In this document: piece by piece, positions 1 through 7,419 of the stretch
How positions within the stretch are numbered: the stretch's first letter is position 1
How the letters are laid out: the number at the start of each line of letters is the position of its first letter
Assembly: GCA_900317015.1 (NCBI GenBank)
Contig: ONFH01000043.1
Coordinates: 1-25,961, forward strand
Reading direction: 5' to 3'
DNA length: 25,961 nt
DNA from: an uncultured Erysipelotrichaceae bacterium
GTDB lineage: Bacteria > Bacillota_I > Bacilli_A > Erysipelotrichales > Coprobacillaceae
Notes under the pieces: model-generated
The model's database searches: none
What the model saw: only the letters and a program-made list of their open reading frames with translations
What the model was told of the DNA's origin: nothing
Translations under genes and position numbers: made by a program

Positions 1-1
1 G

Positions 2-82
2 AAGCATGACTTCAAGGTCTTCGGCTGGTACCGAATCGTCTTAGGTCTCTTAGTTCTTGCTTATTTCTTCATTATTAAATAA
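2..82 (+). CDS. uppP: C-terminal end of undecaprenyl-diphosphatase (UppP/BacA), partial
   Basis: Only the last 26 codons and the TAA stop are in the window. The frame reads through FGWYRIVLGLLVLAYFF, a hydrophobic helix headed by a WYRIVLG block. That block is characteristic of the C-terminal membrane segment of UppP, which recycles the undecaprenyl-pyrophosphate lipid carrier at the cytoplasmic membrane. The identification rests on this short stretch alone, so it is a family-level inference. A strong terminator follows 18 bases after the stop, so the gene ends its transcription unit. Confidence 0.72.
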   Translation, partial: KHDFKVFGWYRIVLGLLVLAYFFIIK

Positions 83-100
83 TTTTATAGAACGACTGAA

Positions 101-130
101 AACTCTCAAAAAATTTTTGAGAGTTTTTTT
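101..130 (+). terminator. Intrinsic terminator after uppP
   Basis: The stem ACTCTCAAAAA pairs with TTTTTGAGAGT and is followed by a run of seven T. It separates the partial uppP gene from the dprA cluster. Confidence 0.85.
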
Positions 131-135
131 CATAG

Positions 136-177
136 AAGTGCGAAGATTTCCTCTTTTTTGGTGTTTAACTAAGTAGA
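136..177 (+). repeat. 42-base upstream element, copy 1 (before the dprA cluster)
   Basis: This stretch recurs at 18960-19001. Aligned without gaps, 34 of 42 positions match, and the last 15 bases (GTTTAACTAAGTAGA, 163-177) are identical. It lies 27 bases before the first start codon of the gene pair plus dprA. No good sigma-A promoter is visible between the preceding terminator and the ribosome binding site, so the element may carry the promoter or an activator site. Function unknown. Confidence 0.6.
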
Positions 178-203
178 ACAAAAATAATCGAAAGGAGGAT
201 CTT

Positions 204-674
204 ATGAATCGTTTAGCTTACATGACCTTAACAGAAGGCCAGCTGATGAGTGATGTCACAGAAAATATTGATTATGAGTTATTAGAAAAGATGTTAGCTT
301 CCTTATTAAAGCACTTCTTCAATCGGGAAGACACCTTTTCAGAGCTCATGGATCACTATGCATCCTTACAGTTATGTTTTTTACTTTGTGACAGCTTGAA
401 AGCCCATCAGGGCATTGATGCCTTAGCTTTGGAGGACACCTTAAAGGTGCCTTTTATTCAATTGGAGCTCTTAGATACGGATCGTGGGTATCAGATGAAG
501 ATCTCCATTGCCTCACAGATGACATCCTTAGCCTTAGCTTATGGCGCAGCCATGCTCATGAGCTTACTGGATGATTATGCCCATTTACATTTATTGATCA
601 TGCTCTACTATACTCAGTTATTAGAAGAAGCAGTGAGAAGGGAGGATGAAGAACATGAAACTGTTAAGTCTTGA
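204..674 (+). CDS. Hypothetical protein, first gene of the dprA cluster
   Basis: The ORF encodes 156 residues. The start is supported by AAAGGAGG at 191-198, five bases before the ATG. I do not recognise the family. The protein is acidic and leucine-rich, looks mostly helical, and has no signal peptide, no clear membrane segment and no catalytic motif I can name. Its end overlaps the next gene by 20 bases, and that gene overlaps dprA, so the three are probably co-transcribed and translationally coupled. The position suggests a link with DprA or with the conserved element upstream, but this is only a neighbourhood inference. Codon use matches the neighbours. Confidence 0.75.
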   Translation: MNRLAYMTLTEGQLMSDVTENIDYELLEKMLASLLKHFFNREDTFSELMDHYASLQLCFLLCDSLKAHQGIDALALEDTLKVPFIQLELLDTDRGYQMKISIASQMTSLALAYGAAMLMSLLDDYAHLHLLIMLYYTQLLEEAVRREDEEHETVKS

Positions 675-1074
675 TCTTCATGAAGGGAAGATCACCTTAA
701 GTGATATCTTCTATGATGATGAAAATGTCTTTCTCTATTTCTTAAGTCCCTTAGAAGAAAAGCTTTCATTGTTAGCACATGAATCAGAGAACATCGAAGA
801 GGGCTATAAGAAGCTCTTAAATGTGGAAAAAGGGATCTATCTCGCTTATAGTCATGACCCATTAACTGGTCATTATCCTTCCCACTTAGATCTCTACTAC
901 TTCGATGATGCCTTATATTTTACCAATTTGAATTCCTTTGAAGACTTCTGTCTCTTTTATGGCTATGTTTTAGCCTCGCTTTTGTCCTTTGAACGTTTAG
1001 CCAATATGATCGCCTGCTTCTATTACATCTACCTCTCAAACTTCCATCAAGAAGTCAGTGACTATGATGCATGA
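655..1074 (+). CDS. Hypothetical protein, second gene of the dprA cluster
   Basis: The ORF encodes 139 residues if it starts at the ATG at 655. An upstream in-frame ATG at 646 overlaps the GGAGG ribosome binding site (641-645), so 655, nine bases downstream of it, is the better start. The product is very acidic and rich in Leu, Phe and Tyr (for example YYFDDALYF and CLFYGYVLASLLSF). It has no recognisable domain and no signal peptide. It overlaps the preceding gene by 20 bases and dprA by about 11, which suggests co-translation with both. Similar size and composition to the preceding gene could mean the two products interact, but that is a guess. Confidence 0.72.
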   Translation: MKLLSLDLHEGKITLSDIFYDDENVFLYFLSPLEEKLSLLAHESENIEEGYKKLLNVEKGIYLAYSHDPLTGHYPSHLDLYYFDDALYFTNLNSFEDFCLFYGYVLASLLSFERLANMIACFYYIYLSNFHQEVSDYDA

Positions 1075-1837
1075 ACGCTTACAGCTGCTTTATTATTCCC
1101 TCATTCATGATGGTGACTACAATGCCATCAAAAAAGCCATCAAGACACATGAGTTCGTGGATGCAAAAATCTTTGAAGACCTCAAGAAAGATCTTTTCAG
1201 TCATTATGTGACAATCTTAGATGACAACTATCCCACACGCTTACGTGACCTTTCTGAGCCACCGTTTGTTTTATATTATTATGGCGATTTAAGCATGTTA
1301 GAAAGTGAGCGCATCGTGGCCATGGTCGGCACTCGTCATCCAACTGAGTATGGCACGAGGATGGCCATTCACTTTGCGACCTTACTTGCGCATCATGAGA
1401 TCGTCGTCATCTCGGGTATGGCTCGTGGCATCGATGGGACATCCCAGCAGGCAGTGAACGTCAATGGGGGAAGGACCTGTGCCGTCTTAGGCTCCGGCAT
1501 CGACTTCGTTTATCCCCAAAGTCATCAGGGCCTTTATGATCAGCTCAAGATGTATCAGTGCATCGTCTCGGAATATCCCGGCTTCACTCGTCCTAGGAAG
1601 TATTACTTCCGCAATCGTAACCGCATCATCACCGGCTTAGCCGATAAGCTGATCGTTGTGGAAGCCGGCTTGAAAAGTGGCACGATGGTCTCAGTCGGGC
1701 ATGCCTTAGATCAGGGGCGTGACATCTATGCCATTCCCGGAAGGCTCGATGAATCACCCGGCAGTGCCTTGCTTTTATCGCAGGGCGCCTATGTTTTAAC
1801 TTCGCTCAATGATCTCTACGATGATCTGAAAGACTAA
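1064..1837 (+). CDS. dprA: DNA-processing protein DprA (Smf family)
   Basis: DprA binds incoming single-stranded DNA in the cytoplasm and loads RecA during natural transformation. The Rossmann-like core is clear in order: VGTRHPTEYG, SGMARGIDG, TCAVLGSGIDFVYP, SEYPGFTRP, RNRNRIITGLAD, and SGTMVSVGHALDQGRDIYA followed by IPG. At about 257 residues the protein has the core but no extra C-terminal winged-helix domain of the kind found in some longer homologues. The start is uncertain: GTG 1058, ATG 1064 and ATG 1067 are all in frame, and the ribosome binding site is weak. The gene overlaps the preceding hypothetical gene. comEA and comEC occur elsewhere in the window. dprA next to topA is a common Firmicutes arrangement. 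Confidence 0.95.
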   Translation: MMHERLQLLYYSLIHDGDYNAIKKAIKTHEFVDAKIFEDLKKDLFSHYVTILDDNYPTRLRDLSEPPFVLYYYGDLSMLESERIVAMVGTRHPTEYGTRMAIHFATLLAHHEIVVISGMARGIDGTSQQAVNVNGGRTCAVLGSGIDFVYPQSHQGLYDQLKMYQCIVSEYPGFTRPRKYYFRNRNRIITGLADKLIVVEAGLKSGTMVSVGHALDQGRDIYAIPGRLDESPGSALLLSQGAYVLTSLNDLYDDLKD

Positions 1838-1861
1838 AAGAGTTCGTTAAAGCATTCTTTA

Positions 1862-1890
1862 TTGACAAAAAGAAGTTTATACATTATTTT
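1862..1890 (+). promoter_or_regulatory. Probable sigma-A promoter of topA
   Basis: A perfect -35 TTGACA lies at 1862-1867, then 17 bases, then TATTTT at 1885-1890 as the -10. It sits in the 76-base gap between dprA and topA. The -10 is two mismatches from consensus. Confidence 0.6.
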
Positions 1891-1913
1891 ATTTAGTCGA
1901 AGGAGGTGGCGTG

Positions 1914-4031
1914 ATGAAACATTTAGTTATTGTCGAATCCCCATCTAAATCCAAGACAATTGCCAAGTATCTCGGGAAAGACTATATTGTCACTTCTTCA
2001 AAGGGACATATCAGAGATCTGTCAAAAAGTGGGAAAGACAGATTAGGGATTGACTTGGAAAACGACTATAAACCTAAATACTCTATCCCAAGAGATAAAA
2101 AAGAAACTGTTAAAGAATTAAAAGAATACGTGAAAAAAGCGGATTTCGTCTATCTCGCAACCGATCCGGACCGTGAAGGAGAAGCCATCTCATGGCATTT
2201 AGCACAGGTCTTAGGCATCGATATGGATCAGGATAACCGTATCGTCTTCCACGAGATCACCAAGAATGCGGTCACGAATGCCCTAAAGCATCCTCGTAAG
2301 ATCGATCAGAACTTAGTGAAATCACAGGAGACTAGACGTGTTTTAGACCGTATCATCGGTTTCAAGTTATCGAAGCTTTTACAGCGTAAGATCAAATCTA
2401 AATCAGCTGGTCGTGTGCAGTCAGTCGCTCTGCGTTTGATCTGCGAAAAAGAAGCAGAGATCAGAGCATTCGTACCAGAAGAATACTGGAAGATCAATGC
2501 CTTCTTTAATAAAGATAAAATTGATTTTGAAGCTGAATTAGCTAAGTATCAGAATAAGAAAGTCGCCATTAAAAATGGTGAAGAAGCACAGTCAATCTAT
2601 GATGCCTTAAGTAAGGAATTTACCGTTGAAAAATTGACGAAGAGCGTCAAGAAGAGAAATTCCAAGGCCCCATTTATTACTTCAACACTGCAGCAGGAAG
2701 CCTCTTCCAAGTTAGGCTTTAAGGCCAGACGGACGATGTCGATCGCTCAGCGTTTATACGAAGGGGTCGACTTAGGCACTGAAACTGTCGGTTTAATTAC
2801 CTACATGAGAACTGACTCCATTCGTTTAGCGCCAGAGTTCGTGTCTTCCGCTATGGGCTATATTGAAGAAAAGTATGGCAAGAACTATGTTGGGAAAGTT
2901 AAAGTCTCTAAAAAGACGGAAAACGTTCAGGATGCCCATGAAGCCATCCGTCCAACAAGTATCTATCGTACGCCAGAAAGCATTAAGGATCGTTTAACCG
3001 ACGAACAGTATAAACTATATTCCTTAATTTATGCCCGTGCGATCGCTTCCTTAATGGCAGCTGCTTCGATGGATGCGACAAGCGTCGTGCTTGATAATAA
3101 CGGCTATAAGTTCAATGCCTCTGGTTCTGTTTTAAAGTTTGATGGGTACTTACGTGCCTATGGCGCTTATGAAAAAGCATCCAATGAACTTTTACCAGAA
3201 TTATCAGAAGGGGAAGTGCTTGAAAGCAAGAAGATCGAAAAAACTCAGCACTTCACAAAACCCCCAGCACGTTATACAGAAGCAAAGCTCATCAAGACCC
3301 TTGAAGAGCTCGGCATCGGTCGTCCATCAACGTATGCGACGATCATTGATACGATCGTCTCAAGAGATTACGTGGAGATGGAAAACCGTCAGTTCAAGCC
3401 AACCGAATCTGGAGAATTGACAAACTCCAAGTTAGTGGAATTCTTTGATGATATCATCAATGTTGAATATACGGCGAAGATGGAAAATGAACTCGATGAG
3501 ATCGCCAAAGGCGAAGATACGTACGTTCATGCCATCTCAAGCTTTGAAGATAAATTTGAACCATTATTAGAAAATGCGTATGAAAAGATGCCAAAGATCG
3601 AACCAAAGAAGACTGGTGAAAAATGTCCAGTCTGCGGTGGTGACTTAGTCGTTCGTAAAGGACGCTATGGCGAATTCGTCGCATGTTCAAATTATCCAGA
3701 ATGTAAATATGTCAAGAAGGATCCCAATGATCGTACCGGCGAACCAAGTGGTGACATCTGTCCAAACTGTGGTGCACCGATGATCTATAAACGTGGACGC
3801 TTTGGTGAATTCATTGCCTGCTCAAACTATCCTGAATGTAAGACGATTCTAAAAGATAAGAATGATGTCACGAATCAGGAAACGGGTGAGAAATGTCCAA
3901 AGTGCGGTTCACCAATGGTCTATAAGAAAGGCCGCTGGGGACCATTTGAAGCATGTTCAAATTATCCAAAGTGTAAATATATTAAACCAAAGCCTAAAAA
4001 GGCGAAGAAGAAAAAGGAAGAAGACGAATAG
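1914..4031 (+). CDS. topA: DNA topoisomerase I (type IA)
   Basis: This cytoplasmic enzyme relaxes negative supercoils through a transient 5'-phosphotyrosyl link. The Toprim domain is at the N-terminus (VIVESPSK with Glu8; DPDREGE at residues 84-90). The catalytic tyrosine is Tyr297 in GLITYMRTDS. The C-terminus carries three four-cysteine zinc ribbons (CPVCGG, CPNCGA and CPKCGS, each followed by ACSNYPxCK) and a lysine-rich tail. The 705-residue length is normal for Firmicutes. AAGGAGG at 1900-1906 favours the ATG at 1914 over the GTG at 1911. A promoter-like sequence lies just upstream. trmFO and xerC follow, as in many Firmicutes. Confidence 0.97.
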   Translation: MKHLVIVESPSKSKTIAKYLGKDYIVTSSKGHIRDLSKSGKDRLGIDLENDYKPKYSIPRDKKETVKELKEYVKKADFVYLATDPDREGEAISWHLAQVLGIDMDQDNRIVFHEITKNAVTNALKHPRKIDQNLVKSQETRRVLDRIIGFKLSKLLQRKIKSKSAGRVQSVALRLICEKEAEIRAFVPEEYWKINAFFNKDKIDFEAELAKYQNKKVAIKNGEEAQSIYDALSKEFTVEKLTKSVKKRNSKAPFITSTLQQEASSKLGFKARRTMSIAQRLYEGVDLGTETVGLITYMRTDSIRLAPEFVSSAMGYIEEKYGKNYVGKVKVSKKTENVQDAHEAIRPTSIYRTPESIKDRLTDEQYKLYSLIYARAIASLMAAASMDATSVVLDNNGYKFNASGSVLKFDGYLRAYGAYEKASNELLPELSEGEVLESKKIEKTQHFTKPPARYTEAKLIKTLEELGIGRPSTYATIIDTIVSRDYVEMENRQFKPTESGELTNSKLVEFFDDIINVEYTAKMENELDEIAKGEDTYVHAISSFEDKFEPLLENAYEKMPKIEPKKTGEKCPVCGGDLVVRKGRYGEFVACSNYPECKYVKKDPNDRTGEPSGDICPNCGAPMIYKRGRFGEFIACSNYPECKTILKDKNDVTNQETGEKCPKCGSPMVYKKGRWGPFEACSNYPKCKYIKPKPKKAKKKKEEDE

Positions 4032-4051
4032 GACTGCAGGACTGCAGTCCT
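4030..4051 (+). terminator. GC-rich hairpin between topA and trmFO (weak terminator or attenuator)
   Basis: AGGACTGC pairs with GCAGTCCT around a six-base loop, starting inside the topA stop codon. Only three T follow (TTTGTTTG), so termination is probably partial. It may stabilise the topA 3' end or lower trmFO expression. Confidence 0.4.
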
Positions 4052-4069
4052 TTGTTTGAATGGAAAGAT

Positions 4070-5368
4070 ATGGAAGAAAAAAGAGTGAATGTCATCGGGG
4101 CCGGACTTGCGGGCTGTGAAGCTGTCAATCAGCTTGTCAAGGCAGGCATCCCTGTCAATTTATATGAAATGCGTCCGAAAAAATCGACGGATGCACATAA
4201 AACAGAATATTTTGCGGAATTGGTCTGTTCCAATTCCTTACGTGCTGATGGTTTGAAAAATGCGGTCGGTGTCTTAAAGCAGGAGATGACGATGAATGAT
4301 TCCATCATCATCAAGACGGCACGAGAACATGCCGTTCCGGCTGGCGGCAGTTTAGCGGTCGATCGTTTCGGCTTTGCCAAAGCGGTGACGGATGCATTAA
4401 CGAATCATCCTTTAGTGAATGTGATCCATGAAGAAGTCACAGAGATTCCAGAAGGACCAACGATCATTGCCAGCGGTCCTTTAACAAGTGATGCATTATC
4501 TAAAGCCATTGCGAACTTATTAGGCCAGAAGGACTACTTCTATTTCTATGATGCCGCTGCGCCAATCGTCACCAAAGAAAGTATTGATTTTGATATTGCC
4601 TACTATAAATCACGTTACGATAAAGGGGATGCCGAATATATCAACTGTCCAATGACGAAGGAACAGTTTGATGCGTTCTATGATGCCTTAATGCAGGCCG
4701 AATGTGTCGTTCCTAAGGACTACGAAGAAAAGTTCTTTGAAGGCTGTATGCCATTTGAAGAAATGGCCAGACGTGGCAAACAGACCTTATTATTTGGCCC
4801 AATGAAACCGGTTGGTCTTGAAAAAGATGGGAAACGCTTTGAGGCCGTGGTTCAGTTACGTCAGGACAATGCCAAGGGGACCCTCTACAATATCGTTGGT
4901 TTCCAGACTCATTTAAAATGGGGCGAACAGAAGAAGATCATCCATATGATCCCCGGCTTAGAGAATGCGGAGATCGTCCGTTATGGGGTCATGCATCGTA
5001 ACTGCTTCCTTAATTCGCCAATGTTCTTAAAGCCCACTTATCAGTATGTCAATCGTGAGGATCTTTTCTTTGCCGGACAGATGACTGGTGTCGAAGGCTA
5101 CGTGGAATCGGCGCAGTCAGGACTTGTGGCGGGTAAGAATATGGTCCGTTTATTACAGGGTAAGGACTTACTTGTTTATCCAGAAGAAACAGTGATGGGG
5201 GCTTTAGCTTACTATATTACCCATGCCTCAAAGACTGACTTCCAGCCGATGAAAGCCAACTTTGGCATTCTTCCAGATTTGAAAGTCCGAGTGAAGAAGA
5301 AGGAAAAGAAGGAAGCTTACGCGAAAAGAGCGATTGAAACGATGGAAGCGTTCTTAAAAAATGAATGA
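4070..5368 (+). CDS. trmFO: Methylenetetrahydrofolate-tRNA (uracil-5-)-methyltransferase TrmFO
   Basis: TrmFO makes 5-methyluridine at position 54 of tRNA, using methylenetetrahydrofolate as carbon donor and FAD/NAD(P)H as reductant. The N-terminal dinucleotide-binding motif VIGAGLAGCEA is at residues 8-18. Further family blocks are YEMRP, ELVCSNSLR, AGGSLAVDR, FFAGQMTGVEGYVESAQSG and the NFGILP region near the C-terminus. From the ATG at 4070 it has 432 residues, the usual length. A TTG at 4052 is in frame, but it touches the upstream hairpin and has no ribosome binding site. GGAAAG right before 4070 is itself a poor site, so translation initiation looks weak. The gene overlaps xerC by eight bases. 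Confidence 0.95.
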   Translation: MEEKRVNVIGAGLAGCEAVNQLVKAGIPVNLYEMRPKKSTDAHKTEYFAELVCSNSLRADGLKNAVGVLKQEMTMNDSIIIKTAREHAVPAGGSLAVDRFGFAKAVTDALTNHPLVNVIHEEVTEIPEGPTIIASGPLTSDALSKAIANLLGQKDYFYFYDAAAPIVTKESIDFDIAYYKSRYDKGDAEYINCPMTKEQFDAFYDALMQAECVVPKDYEEKFFEGCMPFEEMARRGKQTLLFGPMKPVGLEKDGKRFEAVVQLRQDNAKGTLYNIVGFQTHLKWGEQKKIIHMIPGLENAEIVRYGVMHRNCFLNSPMFLKPTYQYVNREDLFFAGQMTGVEGYVESAQSGLVAGKNMVRLLQGKDLLVYPEETVMGALAYYITHASKTDFQPMKANFGILPDLKVRVKKKEKKEAYAKRAIETMEAFLKNE

Positions 5369-6320
5369 GGAAAAAGAGAACTTCTTAAAATATCTGAAGT
5401 TTGAAAAACGCTATTCACAGCTGACGATCAGCTCCTACAAGCGAGAGATTGAAAACTTTATAGACTATCTCAAACAGGAAGATGTTGAATCGCTAGAGGA
5501 AGTGGATGATGTGATCGTGAGAGGATATGTGATGAGCTTATCAAAAAAAGAGCTCTCGCATACGACGATCAATCATTACTTATCCTCTTTACGCAGCTTC
5601 TTTAAATATCTCTTACGTCATCAAGTGGTCAAGGAGAATCCATTTGCGTTAGTAAGTTCTTTAAAACAGAATATCCGTAATCCGGATTTCCTCTACGAGG
5701 ATGAAATGATGGGACTGTTAGATTCCATTGAAACAGATACTCTTTTAGGGGTGCGTAATAAGGCGTTATTAGAACTGATGTATGCATCAGGACTGAGATG
5801 TTCGGAAGTTGTGAACTTGACATTATCCCATATTGATTTTGATGAGCAGATGCTCAATATTATCGGGAAAGGCTCTAAGCAGCGCTATGTGCCTTTTCAT
5901 GATTATGCCAAGGACTGGCTGATCGATTATATTGAAGGAGCTCGTATGGAACTTATGGCTGCCCATCATCAAAATCATGACTTTGTTTTCGTCAATCGTT
6001 TAGGAGGACCACTGACCAATCGTGGGGTGGAGAAGATCATCGATCAGGTGATGAAGCATTATGATCCTTTAAAAAAGATCCATCCTCATACGATCCGTCA
6101 TTCCTTTGCGACGCATTTGCTTAATGCCGGGATGGATATCCGTGTCGTCCAGGAACTCTTGGGACATTCGCATTTATCGACGACCCAGGTGTATACGCAT
6201 ATCACCAATGATCATTTAAAGGAAGTCTATGATGCCGCCTGTCCAAGAGCCGCCATCGATGAACTCAAAAAGGGTGAAAAAAGCAAGGAAAATACTGTTG
6301 ACGGAAAGAAGAATAAATGA
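5361..6320 (+). CDS. xerC: Tyrosine site-specific recombinase XerC-like
   Basis: This is a 319-residue tyrosine recombinase with an N-terminal SAM-like core-binding domain (about residues 5-90) and a catalytic domain. All catalytic residues are visible: Arg146 (ASGLRCSE), Lys170 (GKGSKQR), His243 and Arg246 (HPHTIRHSFA), His269 (LLGHSHLS) and Tyr278 (TTQVYTH). The spacing matches XerC/XerD closely. Position after trmFO corresponds to xerC (codV) in Firmicutes, so the likely job is dif-site resolution of chromosome dimers with XerD. The C-terminal tail of about 30 charged residues is slightly long. The start overlaps trmFO by eight bases. The last codons contain the -35 box of the rplU promoter. 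Confidence 0.93.
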   Translation: MNEEKENFLKYLKFEKRYSQLTISSYKREIENFIDYLKQEDVESLEEVDDVIVRGYVMSLSKKELSHTTINHYLSSLRSFFKYLLRHQVVKENPFALVSSLKQNIRNPDFLYEDEMMGLLDSIETDTLLGVRNKALLELMYASGLRCSEVVNLTLSHIDFDEQMLNIIGKGSKQRYVPFHDYAKDWLIDYIEGARMELMAAHHQNHDFVFVNRLGGPLTNRGVEKIIDQVMKHYDPLKKIHPHTIRHSFATHLLNAGMDIRVVQELLGHSHLSTTQVYTHITNDHLKEVYDAACPRAAIDELKKGEKSKENTVDGKKNK

Positions 6321-6326
6321 TAATAT
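6298..6326 (+). promoter_or_regulatory. Promoter of the rplU-prp-rpmA operon
   Basis: TTGACG (6298-6303), 17 bases, TAATAT (6321-6326). The -35 lies inside the 3' end of xerC and the -10 directly after its stop codon. Predicted initiation near 6333 falls at the start of the leader hairpin. Confidence 0.75.
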
Positions 6327-6332
6327 ATCACC

Positions 6333-6435
6333 GTTGTAGACCTCTAGACTACAACCGCGCATAAAAGGTATTAAATGTACGTAAGTACTGCCTTCATTGG
6401 CGAGTCTAAGAAAAAACTAAAAAGGAGGTACATCA
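6333..6435 (+). promoter_or_regulatory. L21-type ribosomal protein leader upstream of rplU
   Basis: The 5' untranslated region holds two hairpins. The first is GTTGTAG/CTACAAC with a nine-base loop (6333-6355). The second is AAGG/CCTT (6365-6394) enclosing GTAC-GTAA-GTAC. A run of A follows, then the AAAGGAGG ribosome binding site at 6421-6428. Position and structure fit the structured L21 leader described in Firmicutes, thought to mediate autoregulation. The assignment is by position and hairpin layout, not by a covariance-model match. Confidence 0.6.
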
Positions 6436-6744
6436 ATGTACGCAATTATTGAAACTGGCGGAAAACAGTTAAAAGTTGAAGCCGGAGATACTATTTTCGT
6501 AGAAAAGTTAGACGTTGAAGCTGGCGAAACTTATACTTTTGATAAGGTATTATTAGTTGGCGATGATACTGTTAAGATCGGTAACCCTTATGTAGCAGGT
6601 GCTACTGTCACTGCAACTGTTGAAAAACAGGGCAAGGAAAAGAAGGTTACAATCTACAAGTATGAACCTAAGAAACATTATCATAAGAAACAGGGTCATA
6701 GACAGCCTTATACTAAGTTAACAGTTAAAGAAATCTTAGCATAA
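6436..6744 (+). CDS. rplU: 50S ribosomal protein L21 (bL21)
   Basis: The 102-residue protein opens with MYAIIETGGKQLKVEAGD, the L21 signature, and ends with the conserved YKYEPKKHYHKKQGHRQPYT segment that contacts 23S rRNA. The length is standard. The start is set by a strong AAAGGAGG at 6421-6428. Codon use is highly biased, as expected for an abundant ribosomal protein. It is the first gene of the rplU-prp-rpmA operon and follows a structured leader. Confidence 0.98.
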   Translation: MYAIIETGGKQLKVEAGDTIFVEKLDVEAGETYTFDKVLLVGDDTVKIGNPYVAGATVTATVEKQGKEKKVTIYKYEPKKHYHKKQGHRQPYTKLTVKEILA

Positions 6745-6746
6745 TT

Positions 6747-7064
6747 ATGATCAGGGTTCACATTACCAGACACAATGGAGTCGTAACAGGGGTTACAACT
6801 TCGGGTCATGCGCAAAGCGCAGAGTATGGTAAGGACATTGTTTGTGCCGGAGTGAGTGCAGTGGTGACAGGCGTGTGTAACACCCTTGTCAATCATGACT
6901 TTCTCAAAGTTGGCACGATTGATTTTAAAACAGGATACGTATCCATTCATTCAGACCATATGACAAGTGAACATCAATTGATACTAGAGACTTTGATCAC
7001 GACTCTTGAAAATATTGAAGAATCATATGGAACGTATATAAAAATAATAAATCAGGAGGAATAA
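6747..7064 (+). CDS. prp: Ribosomal-processing cysteine protease Prp
   Basis: Prp removes the N-terminal extension of L27 in Firmicutes. The 105-residue protein has the catalytic His21 (TSGHAQ) and Cys33 (DIVCAGVSAVV), with the usual spacing. It lies two bases after rplU and directly before rpmA, whose product carries the expected cleavage site. There is no clear ribosome binding site, so translation is probably coupled to rplU. Its last codons include the AGGAGGA that serves rpmA. Confidence 0.95.
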   Translation: MIRVHITRHNGVVTGVTTSGHAQSAEYGKDIVCAGVSAVVTGVCNTLVNHDFLKVGTIDFKTGYVSIHSDHMTSEHQLILETLITTLENIEESYGTYIKIINQEE

Positions 7065-7069
7065 GAAAG

Positions 7070-7351
7070 ATGTTCAAGTTAGATTTACAGTTATTCGCTT
7101 CTAAAAAAGGTGTAAGTTCTACTAAGAACGGCCGTGATTCTGAATCTAAACGTTTAGGCGCTAAATTATCAGACGGTCAGGTATGTACTGCAGGTTCTAT
7201 TATCTACAGACAGAGAGGAACTAAGATCTTACCAGGTAAGAATGTTGGTAAAGGCGGAGACGACACTTTATTTGCAAAAGTAGATGGTGTTGTTAAATAC
7301 GAAAGAGTTGGCAAGAAGAAGAAACAGGTTTCTGTTTACCCAGCTGCGTAA
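7070..7351 (+). CDS. rpmA: 50S ribosomal protein L27 (bL27) with cleavable N-terminal extension
   Basis: The 93-residue protein contains SKKGVSSTKNGRDSESKRLG, typical of L27, which reaches the peptidyl-transferase centre. Ahead of it sits the Firmicutes-type extension MFKLDLQLFA. From the known Prp system this is cut so that the mature protein begins at or next to Ala10. AGGAGGA at 7054-7060, within the end of prp, sets the start at 7070. A terminator follows after 11 bases. Confidence 0.97.
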   Translation: MFKLDLQLFASKKGVSSTKNGRDSESKRLGAKLSDGQVCTAGSIIYRQRGTKILPGKNVGKGGDDTLFAKVDGVVKYERVGKKKKQVSVYPAA

Positions 7352-7362
7352 TGAACACTGAA

Positions 7363-7392
7363 AAGGATCCCCACTGAGGGATTCTTTTTTTT
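7363..7392 (+). terminator. Intrinsic terminator after rpmA
   Basis: AAGGATCCC pairs with GGGATTCTT (one G-U) around a short loop and is followed by a T run. No promoter is visible between it and obg 28 bases later, so it may act as a partial terminator that lowers obg relative to the ribosomal proteins. Confidence 0.8.
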
Positions 7393-7419
7393 AGAAAATC
7401 CCCCCAAGGAGGTACAATT

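Noticed and set aside
646..654. ATG at 646 as the start of the second hypothetical gene
   Set aside because: It overlaps the GGAGG ribosome binding site; the ATG at 655 has proper spacing.
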